From Actinacidiphila oryziradicis (GTDB lineage: Bacteria > Actinomycetota > Actinomycetes > Streptomycetales > Streptomycetaceae), in NCBI RefSeq assembly GCF_005047355.1, contig NZ_SUMC01000020.1, positions 62,001 through 126,000 on the forward strand: a stretch of 64,000 nt of DNA, written 5' to 3'. Below the pieces are notes generated by a model. That model made no database searches. It was given only the letters and a program-made list of their open reading frames with translations, and was not told the DNA's origin. This document shows positions 33,058-40,710 of this stretch, piece by piece. The translations under genes were made by a program, and so were the position numbers. Numbering within the stretch: position 1 is the stretch's first letter; each line of letters begins with the position of its first letter.

Positions 33058-33381
33058 TCAGACACGCGGCAAGGCTTCCGCCTCAATTCCACCCTCGATC
33101 ACCAGAATCCGGTGCAGCCTCGTGGCCACCAACAGCCGCTGAAGCTGCGGCGGCACCCCGCGCAGCACCAGCCTCCGGTCGGCCCGTCCGGCCCTCCGGT
33201 GCGCCCCCATGATCACACCAAGCCCCGTCGCGTCCCACGAGTCGAGGCTGGTCAGGTCGAGCACCAGGTCACCGTGGCCGTCGTCGACGGCGGAGTGCAG
33301 CACCGTACGGGCGTCCGCCGCGCTGTGGACATCGAGGCGGCCCCCGACGACCAGCTCGGTGTGGTCGCCCCTGATGTGCAT
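33058..33381 (-). CDS. STAS domain protein, anti-sigma factor antagonist-like
   Basis: A 107-residue SpoIIAA-like STAS protein. The strands ELVVGGRLDVHSAADARTVL and GDLVLDLTSLDSWDATGLGV and the following helix MGAHRRAGRADRRLVLRG fit the fold. At the usual phosphorylation site (D-S/T-S/T-G) it reads DATG, leaving Thr as the only acceptor. It would act by partner switching with an anti-sigma kinase, but no kinase or sigma gene is nearby. It lies 191 nt upstream of the P-loop gene on the same strand; a functional link is unproven. Confidence 0.82.
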   Translation of the reverse strand: MHIRGDHTELVVGGRLDVHSAADARTVLHSAVDDGHGDLVLDLTSLDSWDATGLGVIMGAHRRAGRADRRLVLRGVPPQLQRLLVATRLHRILVIEGGIEAEALPRV

Positions 33382-33532
33382 AAGCGCTCCCCGTGGAGTG
33401 AGTGGCCTCTTTTTGGCCTTATGTCTTGCCTTGTATCTATGTGACTGACTATCCGTCGTACAGAGAAGTTGCCGTCAGTGAGCAAACCGATACCGAGTTC
33501 ACCCTTACGAGTGACGTATCGGTCAGTGCCGG

Positions 33533-34381
33533 TCAGTACTGGTAGAACCCCTCGCCGCTCTTGCGGCCCAGGGCGCCCGCGTCCACCATCCGGCGCATGA
33601 TCTCCGGCGGAGCGAACTTTTCGTCCTGCGATTCGGTGTAGATGTTGCCCGCGGCGTGCAAAAGGATGTCCACCCCGGTCAGGTCGGCGGTGGCCAGCGG
33701 CCCCATGGCGTGGCCGAAGCCCAGCTTGCAGGCGATGTCGATGTCCTCGGCAGAGGCCACCCCGGACTCGTAGAGCTTGACCGCCTCGACAACCAGTGCC
33801 GAAATCAGCCGGGTCGTCACAAACCCCGCCACATCGCGGTTCACGACGATCGTGGTCTTCCCGACCGCCTCGGCGAAAGCTTTCGCCGAGGCGAGCGTCG
33901 CGTCGCTGGTCTTGTAGCCACGCACCAGCTCGCAGAGCCGCATCATCGGCACCGGTGAGAAGAAATGCGTGCCCACGACGCGCTCCGGACGCTCCGTCAC
34001 CGCCGCGATCTTCGTGATCGGGATCGCCGAGGTGTTGGACGCGAGCACCGCCTCATCCTTGGCGATCTTGTCCAGCGCCCGGAAGATCTCCTGCTTGACC
34101 TCGATCTTCTCGAACACCGCCTCGACCACGATGTCCGCGTCGGCGACCGCGTCCAGATCCGTGGTGGTGGCGATACGCGCGAGCGCCGCCTCCGCCTCGG
34201 CCGCCGTCAGCTTCCCCTTCGACACGAACTTCTCGTACGAGGCCTGGATGCCGCCCCTGCCACGCGCGAGTGCCGCGTCCGTGACGTCCCGGAGCACCAC
34301 CTCATAGCCCGCCTGAGCCGATACCTGCGCGATGCCGGAGCCCATCAGACCGGCTCCGATGACGGCGAGCTTCTTCGCCAC
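33533..34381 (-). CDS. 3-hydroxybutyryl-CoA dehydrogenase
   Basis: A 282-residue NAD(P)-dependent dehydrogenase oxidising 3-hydroxybutyryl-CoA, in fatty-acid/butyrate and PHB-related metabolism. The Rossmann motif GAGLMGSGIAQVSAQAGYEV opens the protein. EAVFEKIEVKQEIF and LASNTSAIPITKIA follow, then the catalytic His-Glu region VVGTHFFSPVPMMRLCELV and NRDVAGFVTTRLI. The GTG at 34381 has AGAGGG about 9 nt upstream; a GTG three codons earlier would overlap the ribosome binding site. In some Streptomyces this orthologue is called PaaH/FadB2-like. It is divergent from the adenosyltransferase gene. Confidence 0.92.
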   Translation of the reverse strand: MAKKLAVIGAGLMGSGIAQVSAQAGYEVVLRDVTDAALARGRGGIQASYEKFVSKGKLTAAEAEAALARIATTTDLDAVADADIVVEAVFEKIEVKQEIFRALDKIAKDEAVLASNTSAIPITKIAAVTERPERVVGTHFFSPVPMMRLCELVRGYKTSDATLASAKAFAEAVGKTTIVVNRDVAGFVTTRLISALVVEAVKLYESGVASAEDIDIACKLGFGHAMGPLATADLTGVDILLHAAGNIYTESQDEKFAPPEIMRRMVDAGALGRKSGEGFYQY

Positions 34382-34507
34382 GGCACACACCCTCTTCTCG
34401 ATGTCCTGGGCGGACCTTAACGCCCGCTCACATAGGTACGCAGCACTAAGAGAGCCGCGTCACGGTGTGTGCTTCGTCGCACCGCCCTGTGTGGTTACCC
34501 TCGGTCC

Positions 34508-35080
34508 ATGGTCAATCTCACCCGCATTTACACCCGTACCGGTGACGACGGCACCACCGCACTCGGTGACATGAGCCGCACCGCCAAGACCGACCCCCGT
34601 ATCGCCGCCTACGCCGACACCAACGAGGCCAACGCCACCATCGGTGTGGCCATCGCCCTCGGCGGCCTCACACCGGACGTCGCCGCCGTCCTCACCCGTG
34701 TCCAGAACGACCTCTTCGACGTCGGCGCCGATCTCGCCACCCCTGTCGTCCCCGATCCCAAATACCCGCCGCTGCGCGTCGAGCAGACCTACATCGACAA
34801 GCTCGAAGCGGACTGCGACCGGTTCCTGGAGGACCTCGACAAGCTCCGCAGCTTCATCCTCCCCGGCGGCACTCCCGGCGCCGCCCTGCTCCACCAGGCC
34901 ACCACCGTCGTCCGCCGCGCCGAACGCTCCACCTGGGCCGCCCTCGCCGAGCACCGCGAGACCATGAACGCCCTCACCGCCACCTACCTCAACCGTCTTT
35001 CCGATCTCCTGTTCATCCTGGCCCGCACGGCCAACAAGGAGCTCGGCGACGTCCTGTGGGTGCCGGGCGAGAACCGCTGA
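34508..35080 (+). CDS. Cob(I)yrinic acid a,c-diamide adenosyltransferase, PduO type
   Basis: A 190-residue ATP:cob(I)alamin adenosyltransferase that makes the adenosylcobalamin used by IcmA and methylmalonyl-CoA mutase. It shows the ATP-binding N-terminus IYTRTGDDGTTALGD, then DLFDVGADLATP and FILPGGTPGAALLHQATTVV, RRAERSTW with the catalytic Arg, and YLNRLSDLLFILARTANK. The length is normal. It is monocistronic. Together with icmA, meaB and the epimerase gene it completes a B12-dependent acyl-CoA theme in this window. Confidence 0.93.
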   Translation: MVNLTRIYTRTGDDGTTALGDMSRTAKTDPRIAAYADTNEANATIGVAIALGGLTPDVAAVLTRVQNDLFDVGADLATPVVPDPKYPPLRVEQTYIDKLEADCDRFLEDLDKLRSFILPGGTPGAALLHQATTVVRRAERSTWAALAEHRETMNALTATYLNRLSDLLFILARTANKELGDVLWVPGENR

Positions 35081-35101
35081 GCCCGGCTCCGGGCCCCGGT
35101 T

Positions 35102-36211
35102 CTAGTCGGCGGCGGGCTGGCCGAGCAGGGCCCGCTGATGGGGGACGAGGAGGGATTTGCTCTTGAGCACGACAGTCGCCCGCCTGCCGAGCAGCATGGC
35201 CTCCCGCTCACCGCGCGGCATCATCGTCACCCCGTCGCCCGGCCCGAAGGGCACTGCCAGGAGCCGCAACGGCACGGCCTTGTACGGTTTCGACTGACTG
35301 CGGTGCCGCCCCGAACCGTCCAGATGAGCACGGATGTTGTGGGCGGCCGCCCGGCCCTGCGCGAAGGCGGCCGGGGCGACCTTGGCGTCGCTGATGTCGG
35401 TGACATCGCCGACCGCGAAGACGTCCCGCCAGCCGACGACCCGCAGATGCCCGTCCACCCTGACGTGTCCCGTGCCGTTCAGCCAGTCACCGTGACCGGC
35501 CAGCCGCAGCCACACCGTGTTCGGGGTGGTGCCGGTGGCCCAGAACACCAGGTCGGCCTCGATCCGGCGGCCCGCCCCGTCCCGGAACGAGCCGAAAGCG
35601 CTCCCCGGCGACACAAACGTGTTCAGCAGCACTCGCACCTCATGCGCCGCCAGCCAGTCCAGCGCCCGCCGCCCGGCCCGCACAGCGCCGTTCCCCTCAA
35701 GCAGCGCCGCTCCGGAATGCGCCAGCGTCACCTCCGCGTCCGGGCGCGCCAGCCGTATCTCCGCGCTGAGCTCGACCCCCGAAGGCCCGCCCCCGACGAC
35801 CATGATCCTGCGCGCCTCCACGATCCGCCGCTGATGCCCCCGGAACACGTTGGCCGCCTCCTCCGCCGTCGTCCCGACGAACCGCGCCGGCTCCGGATAG
35901 TCGGCGCCGGTGGCGATCACCACCACGTCGTACGGCAGCCGCTCTCCGGAGGCGAGGACGACTTCCCGCTCCCGGGTCTGTATGCCGGTCACCTTCCCGA
36001 GCGCCACCCGACCGTGCTCCAGCAGCCTGCTGTAGGGAATGAGCGGGGCCCGTGTCCACCGCTCGTCGACGCCGGCCCGCAGCGAGGCCACCCGGTGGAA
36101 GAACACCTCCTTGCGGTCCACCAGGGTCACCCGCGCGATGTCGTCAAGATCCTTGGCCACCCGGATACCGGCGTAACCGCCGCCGATCACTACGACATTC
36201 CTTGTCGCCAT
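35102..36211 (-). CDS. NAD(P)/FAD-dependent oxidoreductase, NDH-2/AIF-like
   Basis: A 369-residue two-dinucleotide-binding flavoprotein. The FAD motif GGGYAGIRVAKDLDD is at the N-terminus, the NAD motif VVGGGPSGVELSAEIRLARP near residue 140, and the second FAD contact VFAVGDVTDISDAK near 260. It lacks the C-terminal membrane helix of many type II NADH dehydrogenases, so it could be a soluble quinone, rubredoxin or ferredoxin reductase. It is convergent with the adenosyltransferase gene (21-nt gap). Confidence 0.85.
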   Translation of the reverse strand: MATRNVVVIGGGYAGIRVAKDLDDIARVTLVDRKEVFFHRVASLRAGVDERWTRAPLIPYSRLLEHGRVALGKVTGIQTREREVVLASGERLPYDVVVIATGADYPEPARFVGTTAEEAANVFRGHQRRIVEARRIMVVGGGPSGVELSAEIRLARPDAEVTLAHSGAALLEGNGAVRAGRRALDWLAAHEVRVLLNTFVSPGSAFGSFRDGAGRRIEADLVFWATGTTPNTVWLRLAGHGDWLNGTGHVRVDGHLRVVGWRDVFAVGDVTDISDAKVAPAAFAQGRAAAHNIRAHLDGSGRHRSQSKPYKAVPLRLLAVPFGPGDGVTMMPRGEREAMLLGRRATVVLKSKSLLVPHQRALLGQPAAD

Positions 36212-36389
36212 GCCGGTCCTCTCAAAATGTGGGGGAATGAGAGGGCACTCATGTGCCGCCGCCCTAATCTATGAGCTGGCCCGGCTGGCCCGTACCGGTG
36301 TTCGGGATAGCCCGCTGTGCGGTTGTGTCGTTCTGACGCGGATCCTGTGCCGCTCGGAGGCGGGCCGTGCGGTGATGCGGCGGCCGAGC

Positions 36390-36971
36390 TCAGCGCACCC
36401 ATCCCTTGAGGGGTTCGGTGTCCAGCGTGAATCCCACGGGTGCGGGCAGCGTGATCGGCTTGCCGAACGGCACCGTCTTGGTGCTCTCGTACCGGACACC
36501 GTCCGGCTCGCTGAAGACGGTGACCTCGCCCGCCTCCCGGTCGATCAGCAGGTACACCGGGATGCCCGCCTCGGCATACGCGCGAGGTTTCTCGACACGG
36601 TCCCGGCGATCCGTGTCGGAGTCGTAGGAAGTGACCTCGGCAACCATCAGGACGTCCGTGGGTTCGGCCCACTCGCCCTGACCGACAAAAGCGTCGCTGG
36701 GGGCCAGAGTTCCGTCCGGGCGCGCATGACCGTTGCGGTAGGTCTCCACCTTCAGACCCTGGTCATGCAGCCACAGGTCCGGGTTCGTCTGGATACAGAT
36801 CCGCGCCAGCCACTGAATGATCCGCCCGTGGTCGCCATCCGGCACCGGCGTAACCCCGATCTTCCCGTTGATGAACTCCCACCGCATCCCCTCCATCACG
36901 CGGCCCGCGAGCCGCGCGAACTCCTCGAACTCCTCCGGCAGCATCTGCGGACGATCGTGGATAGCGGTCAT
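36390..36971 (-). CDS. Uma2 family (DUF820) putative restriction-like endonuclease
   Basis: A 193-residue Uma2/DUF820 protein with a PD-(D/E)XK-like core: MRWEFINGKIGVTPVPDGDH, ETYRNGHARPDGTLAPSDAF with the acidic position, MVAEVTSYDSDTDRRDRVEK, and YAEAGIPVYLLIDREAGEVT. The ribosome binding site GGAGGCCAGGTC supports the ATG at 36971. Uma2 genes are very numerous in Streptomyces and cyanobacteria; their biological role is undefined and nuclease activity is inferred from fold. A second family member lies at 38597-39253. Confidence 0.85.
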   Translation of the reverse strand: MTAIHDRPQMLPEEFEEFARLAGRVMEGMRWEFINGKIGVTPVPDGDHGRIIQWLARICIQTNPDLWLHDQGLKVETYRNGHARPDGTLAPSDAFVGQGEWAEPTDVLMVAEVTSYDSDTDRRDRVEKPRAYAEAGIPVYLLIDREAGEVTVFSEPDGVRYESTKTVPFGKPITLPAPVGFTLDTEPLKGWVR

Positions 36972-37024
36972 GACCTGGCCTCCTTGGAGAGTGCGGCGCT
37001 TCCAGCGTATCCCGCACCGGCCGC

Positions 37025-37252
37025 CTAGGCGTGCCCCGCAGCGTCGGCAGAGAGACGGTGCAGCGGGCACCGGCACGGCGGGAACTGACCCGACATCATG
37101 GGCGCCAGCCGGTCGTCAGCCATGACGCTGACCCGGCCCAACTCCTCCGTGACGGCGCCGCTGCCCCGGGACACGCGGTAGACGCGCATCGTCATCCGGG
37201 GACGGACCGGTTCTCTACTCCCACCCTCGTACGGGGCGCCGTAGGTCATCAC
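37025..37252 (-). CDS. Small Cys-rich protein near an XRE regulator
   Basis: A 75-residue protein, Arg-rich, with a short beta-like middle (TMRVYRVSRGSGAVTEELGR) and a conserved-looking end FPPCRCPLHR. Short proteins of this type often sit divergent from XRE/DUF5753 regulators in Streptomyces. It lies 53 nt upstream of the first Uma2 gene on the same strand and is divergent from the XRE gene. The start is ATGATG at 37252; an internal ATG twenty codons on is an alternative. The function is unknown. Confidence 0.5.
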   Translation of the reverse strand: MMTYGAPYEGGSREPVRPRMTMRVYRVSRGSGAVTEELGRVSVMADDRLAPMMSGQFPPCRCPLHRLSADAAGHA

Positions 37253-37442
37253 CGCGCCACCTCCACGCCGTGGATCCGACGGCAGACGGTGAGGCGTTCG
37301 ATGGGATGCATTACGTCGATCGACCTGCTTTTCGTTTTTAGGGCCAATTACGGTGTGTACTCACAGCGTTGCGCTCCGGCACGTAATCTCGACAGAGGCC
37401 AGCCGTCCCAGCCGCATCGGCGGGACGAGGAGGGATGGACCA

Positions 37443-38285
37443 ATGACGTTCCAGCCGCGTGAGCTTTTTCCCGACCGTTCGGCACGCGATCTGTTCGGCG
37501 CGGAGATCCGCAGGCAGCGGGAGAAGGCGGGCATGTCGCTGCGGCGGCTGTCGGAAGTGTTGAACTACAGCAAGTCCCATCTCGCCCGGATCGAGGCGGC
37601 GGAGACGCTGCCGTACGACGACCTCCCGGCGACGCTGGACGCGTGCTTCGGCACGGACGGGAGCTTCGCGCGGCTGCACGCGCTGGCGAAGAACGAGCCG
37701 TTCCCGGGCAAGTACCGGCGCATGATCGAGATCGAGCGGCGGGCGGCCGTCATCGAGCAGTACAACTGCGCCATCATTCCCGGCCTCCTCCAGACGCCGG
37801 AGCTGGCCGAGGCATGGCTGCGCGTCGGGCACCCGGAGGCTCCCGACGCGGGGATCCAGGCGCTGGTGAAGGCCCGAATCGACCGGCAGACGCTGTTCAG
37901 CCGACCCAAGCCGCCCCGCTGCTGGTTCATCCTGGACGAGGCGGTTCTCCGCCGCCCGGCGGGCGGCCCTCAGGTGATGCAACGCCAGATGGCGTCACTC
38001 GTCGAGCGGGGGACACAGGGGGACGTAACCCTCCAAGTGCTGCCGTTCACTTCCGGCCTCCATCCGGAGGCAGGCGGTTCGCTGAGGCTCTTCACGATCC
38101 CCGACGAGCCGGTGGTGGCGTACGAGGAAGGCAGCCACTCCGGGACGATCATTGAAGACCGGGATACCGTCACGAAGCTACGGGAGAACTACGATCTGCT
38201 CAGGGCGATGGCCCTCCCGCCTCGCGACTCCGAGGCGATGATCCGAGCCGTCATGAAGGAGTGGACCCGTGCGACCCATCCTTGA
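37443..38285 (+). CDS. XRE family regulator with DUF5753
   Basis: A 280-residue regulator. The N-terminal Cro/C1 helix-turn-helix is at about 16-65 (LFGAEIRRQREKAGMSLRRL, then YSKSHLARIEAAETLPYDDL). The rest is DUF5753, the presumed ligand-responsive domain (EQYNCAIIPGLLQTPELAEA, FILDEAVLRRPAGG, LQVLPFTSGLHPEAGGSLRL). AGGAGGGATGGACC precedes the ATG. It overlaps a DUF397 gene by 17 nt. Such pairs, typified by WhiJ-like loci, behave as regulator plus small partner and influence development in Streptomyces. Confidence 0.9.
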   Translation: MTFQPRELFPDRSARDLFGAEIRRQREKAGMSLRRLSEVLNYSKSHLARIEAAETLPYDDLPATLDACFGTDGSFARLHALAKNEPFPGKYRRMIEIERRAAVIEQYNCAIIPGLLQTPELAEAWLRVGHPEAPDAGIQALVKARIDRQTLFSRPKPPRCWFILDEAVLRRPAGGPQVMQRQMASLVERGTQGDVTLQVLPFTSGLHPEAGGSLRLFTIPDEPVVAYEEGSHSGTIIEDRDTVTKLRENYDLLRAMALPPRDSEAMIRAVMKEWTRATHP

Positions 38286-38484
38286 CCTGAGCAGCGCCAC
38301 CTGGCGCAAGAGCAATTACAGCAACCCCGACGGCGGCGACTGCGTCGAGGTCGCCGACGGCCTCCCCCGCATCGTGCCCGTCCGCGACTCCAAGAACCCC
38401 CACGGCCCCGCGCTGGTCTTCCCCGCCGGAACATGGTCCGCGTTCATAGCGGGCATAAAGGCAGGCGACTTCCCTGCTGCCTGA
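38269..38484 (+). CDS. DUF397 protein, partner of the XRE regulator
   Basis: A 71-residue DUF397 protein starting at GTG within the end of the XRE gene. It has the full family pattern: ATWRKSNYSNPDGGDCVEVA, then VPVRDSKNPHGPALVFPAGTW and AFIAGIKAGDF. DUF397 proteins are the partners of XRE/DUF5753 regulators and are proposed to antagonise them, in a toxin-antitoxin-like relation. The overlap implies coupled expression. Confidence 0.9.
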   Translation: MRPILDLSSATWRKSNYSNPDGGDCVEVADGLPRIVPVRDSKNPHGPALVFPAGTWSAFIAGIKAGDFPAA

Positions 38485-38596
38485 ACGCCGCGCCCTGTGG
38501 CCAGGACCGACCCGTCACGCGAAGGCGCTGGCGCTCGGCCGTTGCGTAGTGCCGTCCATGACCGCGAACCGTGCCGGTCATGGGCGCTGCATCCCC

Positions 38597-39253
38597 CTAC
38601 TCCCCCCAGGGCTCCCATTCGGCGGTGCTGAACGAAAACCCGAAGGGCTCCGGCAACCGCACGCTGCCGCCGAACTCCCAGCTGTCCAGCACCTGGTAGC
38701 GACCCGAGCGCCGGTCGGGTTCCGCGAAGAGCGTGATGCCGGGGCCCTTGGGGTCCCGGTCCACCAGAAGGTAGTACGGGATCACACACTGGGCATAGCC
38801 GGTCCATTTCGTGGCGGCTCGGCGGCCGAATGCCGGTTCGCGGTCGACCGGCGCGTTGGATTTCGAAGTCACCTCAACGACCATGTCGAGCTGGTGGGAG
38901 AAGAGGTGCTTCGCCTTCGTGGACCGGGCCTGGGCCAGTATGTCAGCCTCCAGGACGATGAGGTCGGGAATGTACCCGTCACCGATCTCCACCAGGTTGA
39001 GGTCCGTCGTCTGGACGGCCCGCCACGGGAAATCGGGGTGTCCCGCCTTGGCGAGGATCAGCCCTTCAAGGATGTCGGCCACAATCCCGTTGTGATCGAC
39101 AGTGGGTCCTGGTGACACGATGATCTCTCCCCCGACCACCTCGACCCGCGTACCGTCGTGCGGCAGCCTCAGGTAGTCCCTCAGTTCGTCCCGCACCCAC
39201 ATGTCATACGGAGAATCGGGAAGCGTGTAGTGCGCGATCGCCGGCACGGACAT
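38597..39253 (-). CDS. Uma2 family (DUF820) putative restriction-like endonuclease
   Basis: A 218-residue Uma2 protein with the family order GTRVEVVGGEIIVSPGPTVD, PDFPWRAVQTTDLNLVEIGD, GYIPDLIVLEAD with the core acidic residue, MVVEVTSKSNAPVD, and YYLLVDRDPKGPGITLF. It is convergent with the DUF397 gene. It is clearly diverged from the Uma2 at 36390, so the two are not a recent tandem duplicate. The role is unknown. Confidence 0.85.
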   Translation of the reverse strand: MSVPAIAHYTLPDSPYDMWVRDELRDYLRLPHDGTRVEVVGGEIIVSPGPTVDHNGIVADILEGLILAKAGHPDFPWRAVQTTDLNLVEIGDGYIPDLIVLEADILAQARSTKAKHLFSHQLDMVVEVTSKSNAPVDREPAFGRRAATKWTGYAQCVIPYYLLVDRDPKGPGITLFAEPDRRSGRYQVLDSWEFGGSVRLPEPFGFSFSTAEWEPWGE

Positions 39254-39374
39254 CGGCTCACCGACCCCTTCCTCGGAACGCTGTGGTCGCTACTCAGCGT
39301 AGCGCCTCGCAGCGACGCGATAAAACCGAGCAGAGAGCTGCAGGACTCCCTTACGGCCTGGTACTCAAGATATC

Positions 39375-39530
39375 GGGACCGGGCTGTCCAATGCGGAGAT
39401 CGCCGCCCGGCTGTGCATGGCCGAGGCCACGGCCAAGACCCATGTCAGCCGGATCCTCACCAAGCTCGCGCTCCGCAGCCGCACCCAAGCCGCCGTCCTG
39501 GCCCAAGAATTGGGCCTACGCCTGCCCTGA
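39375..39530 (+). pseudogene. LuxR/NarL-type HTH, C-terminal remnant
   Basis: About 50 codons encode the end of a NarL-type DNA-binding domain: GLSNAEIAARLCMAEATAKT, HVSRILTKLALRSRTQAAVL, then AQELGLRLP and a stop. There is no upstream receiver domain or start codon with a ribosome binding site, and homology begins abruptly near 39381. It is the 3' scar of a deleted response regulator, followed at once by a dispersed repeat. Confidence 0.7.
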
Positions 39531-39534
39531 GGCC

Positions 39535-39600
39535 GCCTGCGGCGCCTTCCCCTCCCCGCCCCTTCCCGGCTGCGTTCGATATGCGGCTGGCGCCGCGTGG
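39535..39600 (-). repeat. Dispersed 66-bp Streptomyces repeat, copy 1
   Basis: Read on the minus strand it runs CCACGCGGCGCCAGCCGCAT, then ATCGAACGCAGCCGGGAAGG, then GGCGGGGAGGGGAAGGCGCC and GCAGGC. A nearly identical copy is at 51239-51306 on the plus strand, about 11.6 kb away. It lies directly after the LuxR remnant. Confidence 0.8.
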
Positions 39601-39667
39601 GGGCGGGTCAGGGGAAAGGCCCGCCGTAGGCGACCCGGCCAGGGGCGAGGCGACCGGCACGGAAACG

Positions 39668-40123
39668 CTACGCGACGTTGACCCGCTGGCCCGGAGGGGC
39701 CGCCTCGAGCCAGGCCAGGAAGCCCGTCTGGGCGTCGTCGCTCATCGCGAGCTCAAGACGAACGCCGCGGTGCTCACAAACGAGGACCACGGCGTCGGAG
39801 AGAAGGGCAAGCTCCTCCTCCCCCTGGGGCTCGCGTCGGTGGAGGACCTCGATGGCAGAACGTTCGAGGACCCGCCGGGGCCGGGGCGAGTAGGAGAAGA
39901 CGCGGAACCATTCGACACGGTCACCGCTGTAGCGGGCGACGCCGTAGACCCATCCCTTGCCCGAGGGCACGGAAGTTTCCGGCTCAGCCTCGGCGGCAAG
40001 CCGGAGACTGCAGTCGAAGGTGCCGCCGGGGCGCTGGATCAGCCGACGGCGCAGGCCGAAGACAAACAGCCCCAGCAGCGCCGCAGCGATGATCCCTCCG
40101 CACAGCTGAAGAGCGAGGATCAC
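39668..40123 (-). CDS. DUF2550 family membrane protein
   Basis: A 151-residue protein with one N-terminal membrane helix (LALQLCGGIIAAALLGLFVF) followed by a basic stop-transfer FGLRRRLIQR and a soluble domain (GWVYGVARYSGDRVEWFRVF, RVLERSAIEVLHRR). DUF2550 genes follow atpC throughout actinobacteria, an arrangement kept here 112 nt after atpC. The function is unknown. Confidence 0.87.
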   Translation of the reverse strand: MILALQLCGGIIAAALLGLFVFGLRRRLIQRPGGTFDCSLRLAAEAEPETSVPSGKGWVYGVARYSGDRVEWFRVFSYSPRPRRVLERSAIEVLHRREPQGEEELALLSDAVVLVCEHRGVRLELAMSDDAQTGFLAWLEAAPPGQRVNVA

Positions 40124-40235
40124 GACTATCGACCTCCTCGCTTCATCTCACAACGGTGGAAGTGCCGGAGCCGCGGGATGCCGTGATCGGAGATCGGTTC
40201 GGCTTCCCGCGGCTTCGTCGTGCTGGTAGGCGCGA

Positions 40236-40610
40236 TCAGTGCACGCCTGTGGTGGCGGCGAGGCGTACCTCGGCACGCCGCTCGGCCGCCGCATCGGTGT
40301 CGGACTGGGCCCGCTCCAGTGCCCGCTCCGCACGCGCGACATCGATCTCGTCGGCGAGCTCGGCGATCTCGGCCAGGATCGACAGCTTGTTGTCGGCGAA
40401 GGAGATGAAGCCATCGTGTACGGCAGCGACGACCGTCCCACCTTCACTCGTACGGATGGTCACCGGACCGGACTGCAGCACACCGAGCAGCGGCTGGTGG
40501 CCCGGCATGATGCCGATGTCACCCGATTCGGTGCGTGCGACGACCAGGGTCGCCTCGCCGGACCAGACACTGCGGTCAGCGGCGACCAGCTCGACGTGCA
40601 GCTCAGCCAA
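40236..40610 (-). CDS. atpC: F0F1 ATP synthase subunit epsilon
   Basis: The 124-residue central-stalk subunit that couples rotation and can inhibit ATP hydrolysis. The beta-sandwich runs AELHVELVAADRSVWSGEAT to ADNKLSILAEIAEL, with the GIMPGHQPLL motif between, followed by the C-terminal helical hairpin. The TTG at 40610 is preferred: AGGAG lies 5 nt upstream and the protein then begins like other actinobacterial AtpC. A GTG at 40631 would add seven residues. Last gene of the atp operon. Confidence 0.95.
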   Translation of the reverse strand: MAELHVELVAADRSVWSGEATLVVARTESGDIGIMPGHQPLLGVLQSGPVTIRTSEGGTVVAAVHDGFISFADNKLSILAEIAELADEIDVARAERALERAQSDTDAAAERRAEVRLAATTGVH

Positions 40611-40710
40611 GACGGCTCCTACGGTCGGCACCCACCGCCTTCGGCGGGTGTTGAGTCAATGATAGGGGTGGGCCGGGGCGGCAATCGCCCCGGCCCGGGT
40701 GGCGGCGGCC

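Noticed and set aside
40629..40650. Hairpin CACCGCC-TTC-GGCGGGTG between atpD and atpC
   Set aside because: The stem is short with a bulge and it lies at the atpC translation start, so I do not call it a terminator. It may be only incidental GC pairing.
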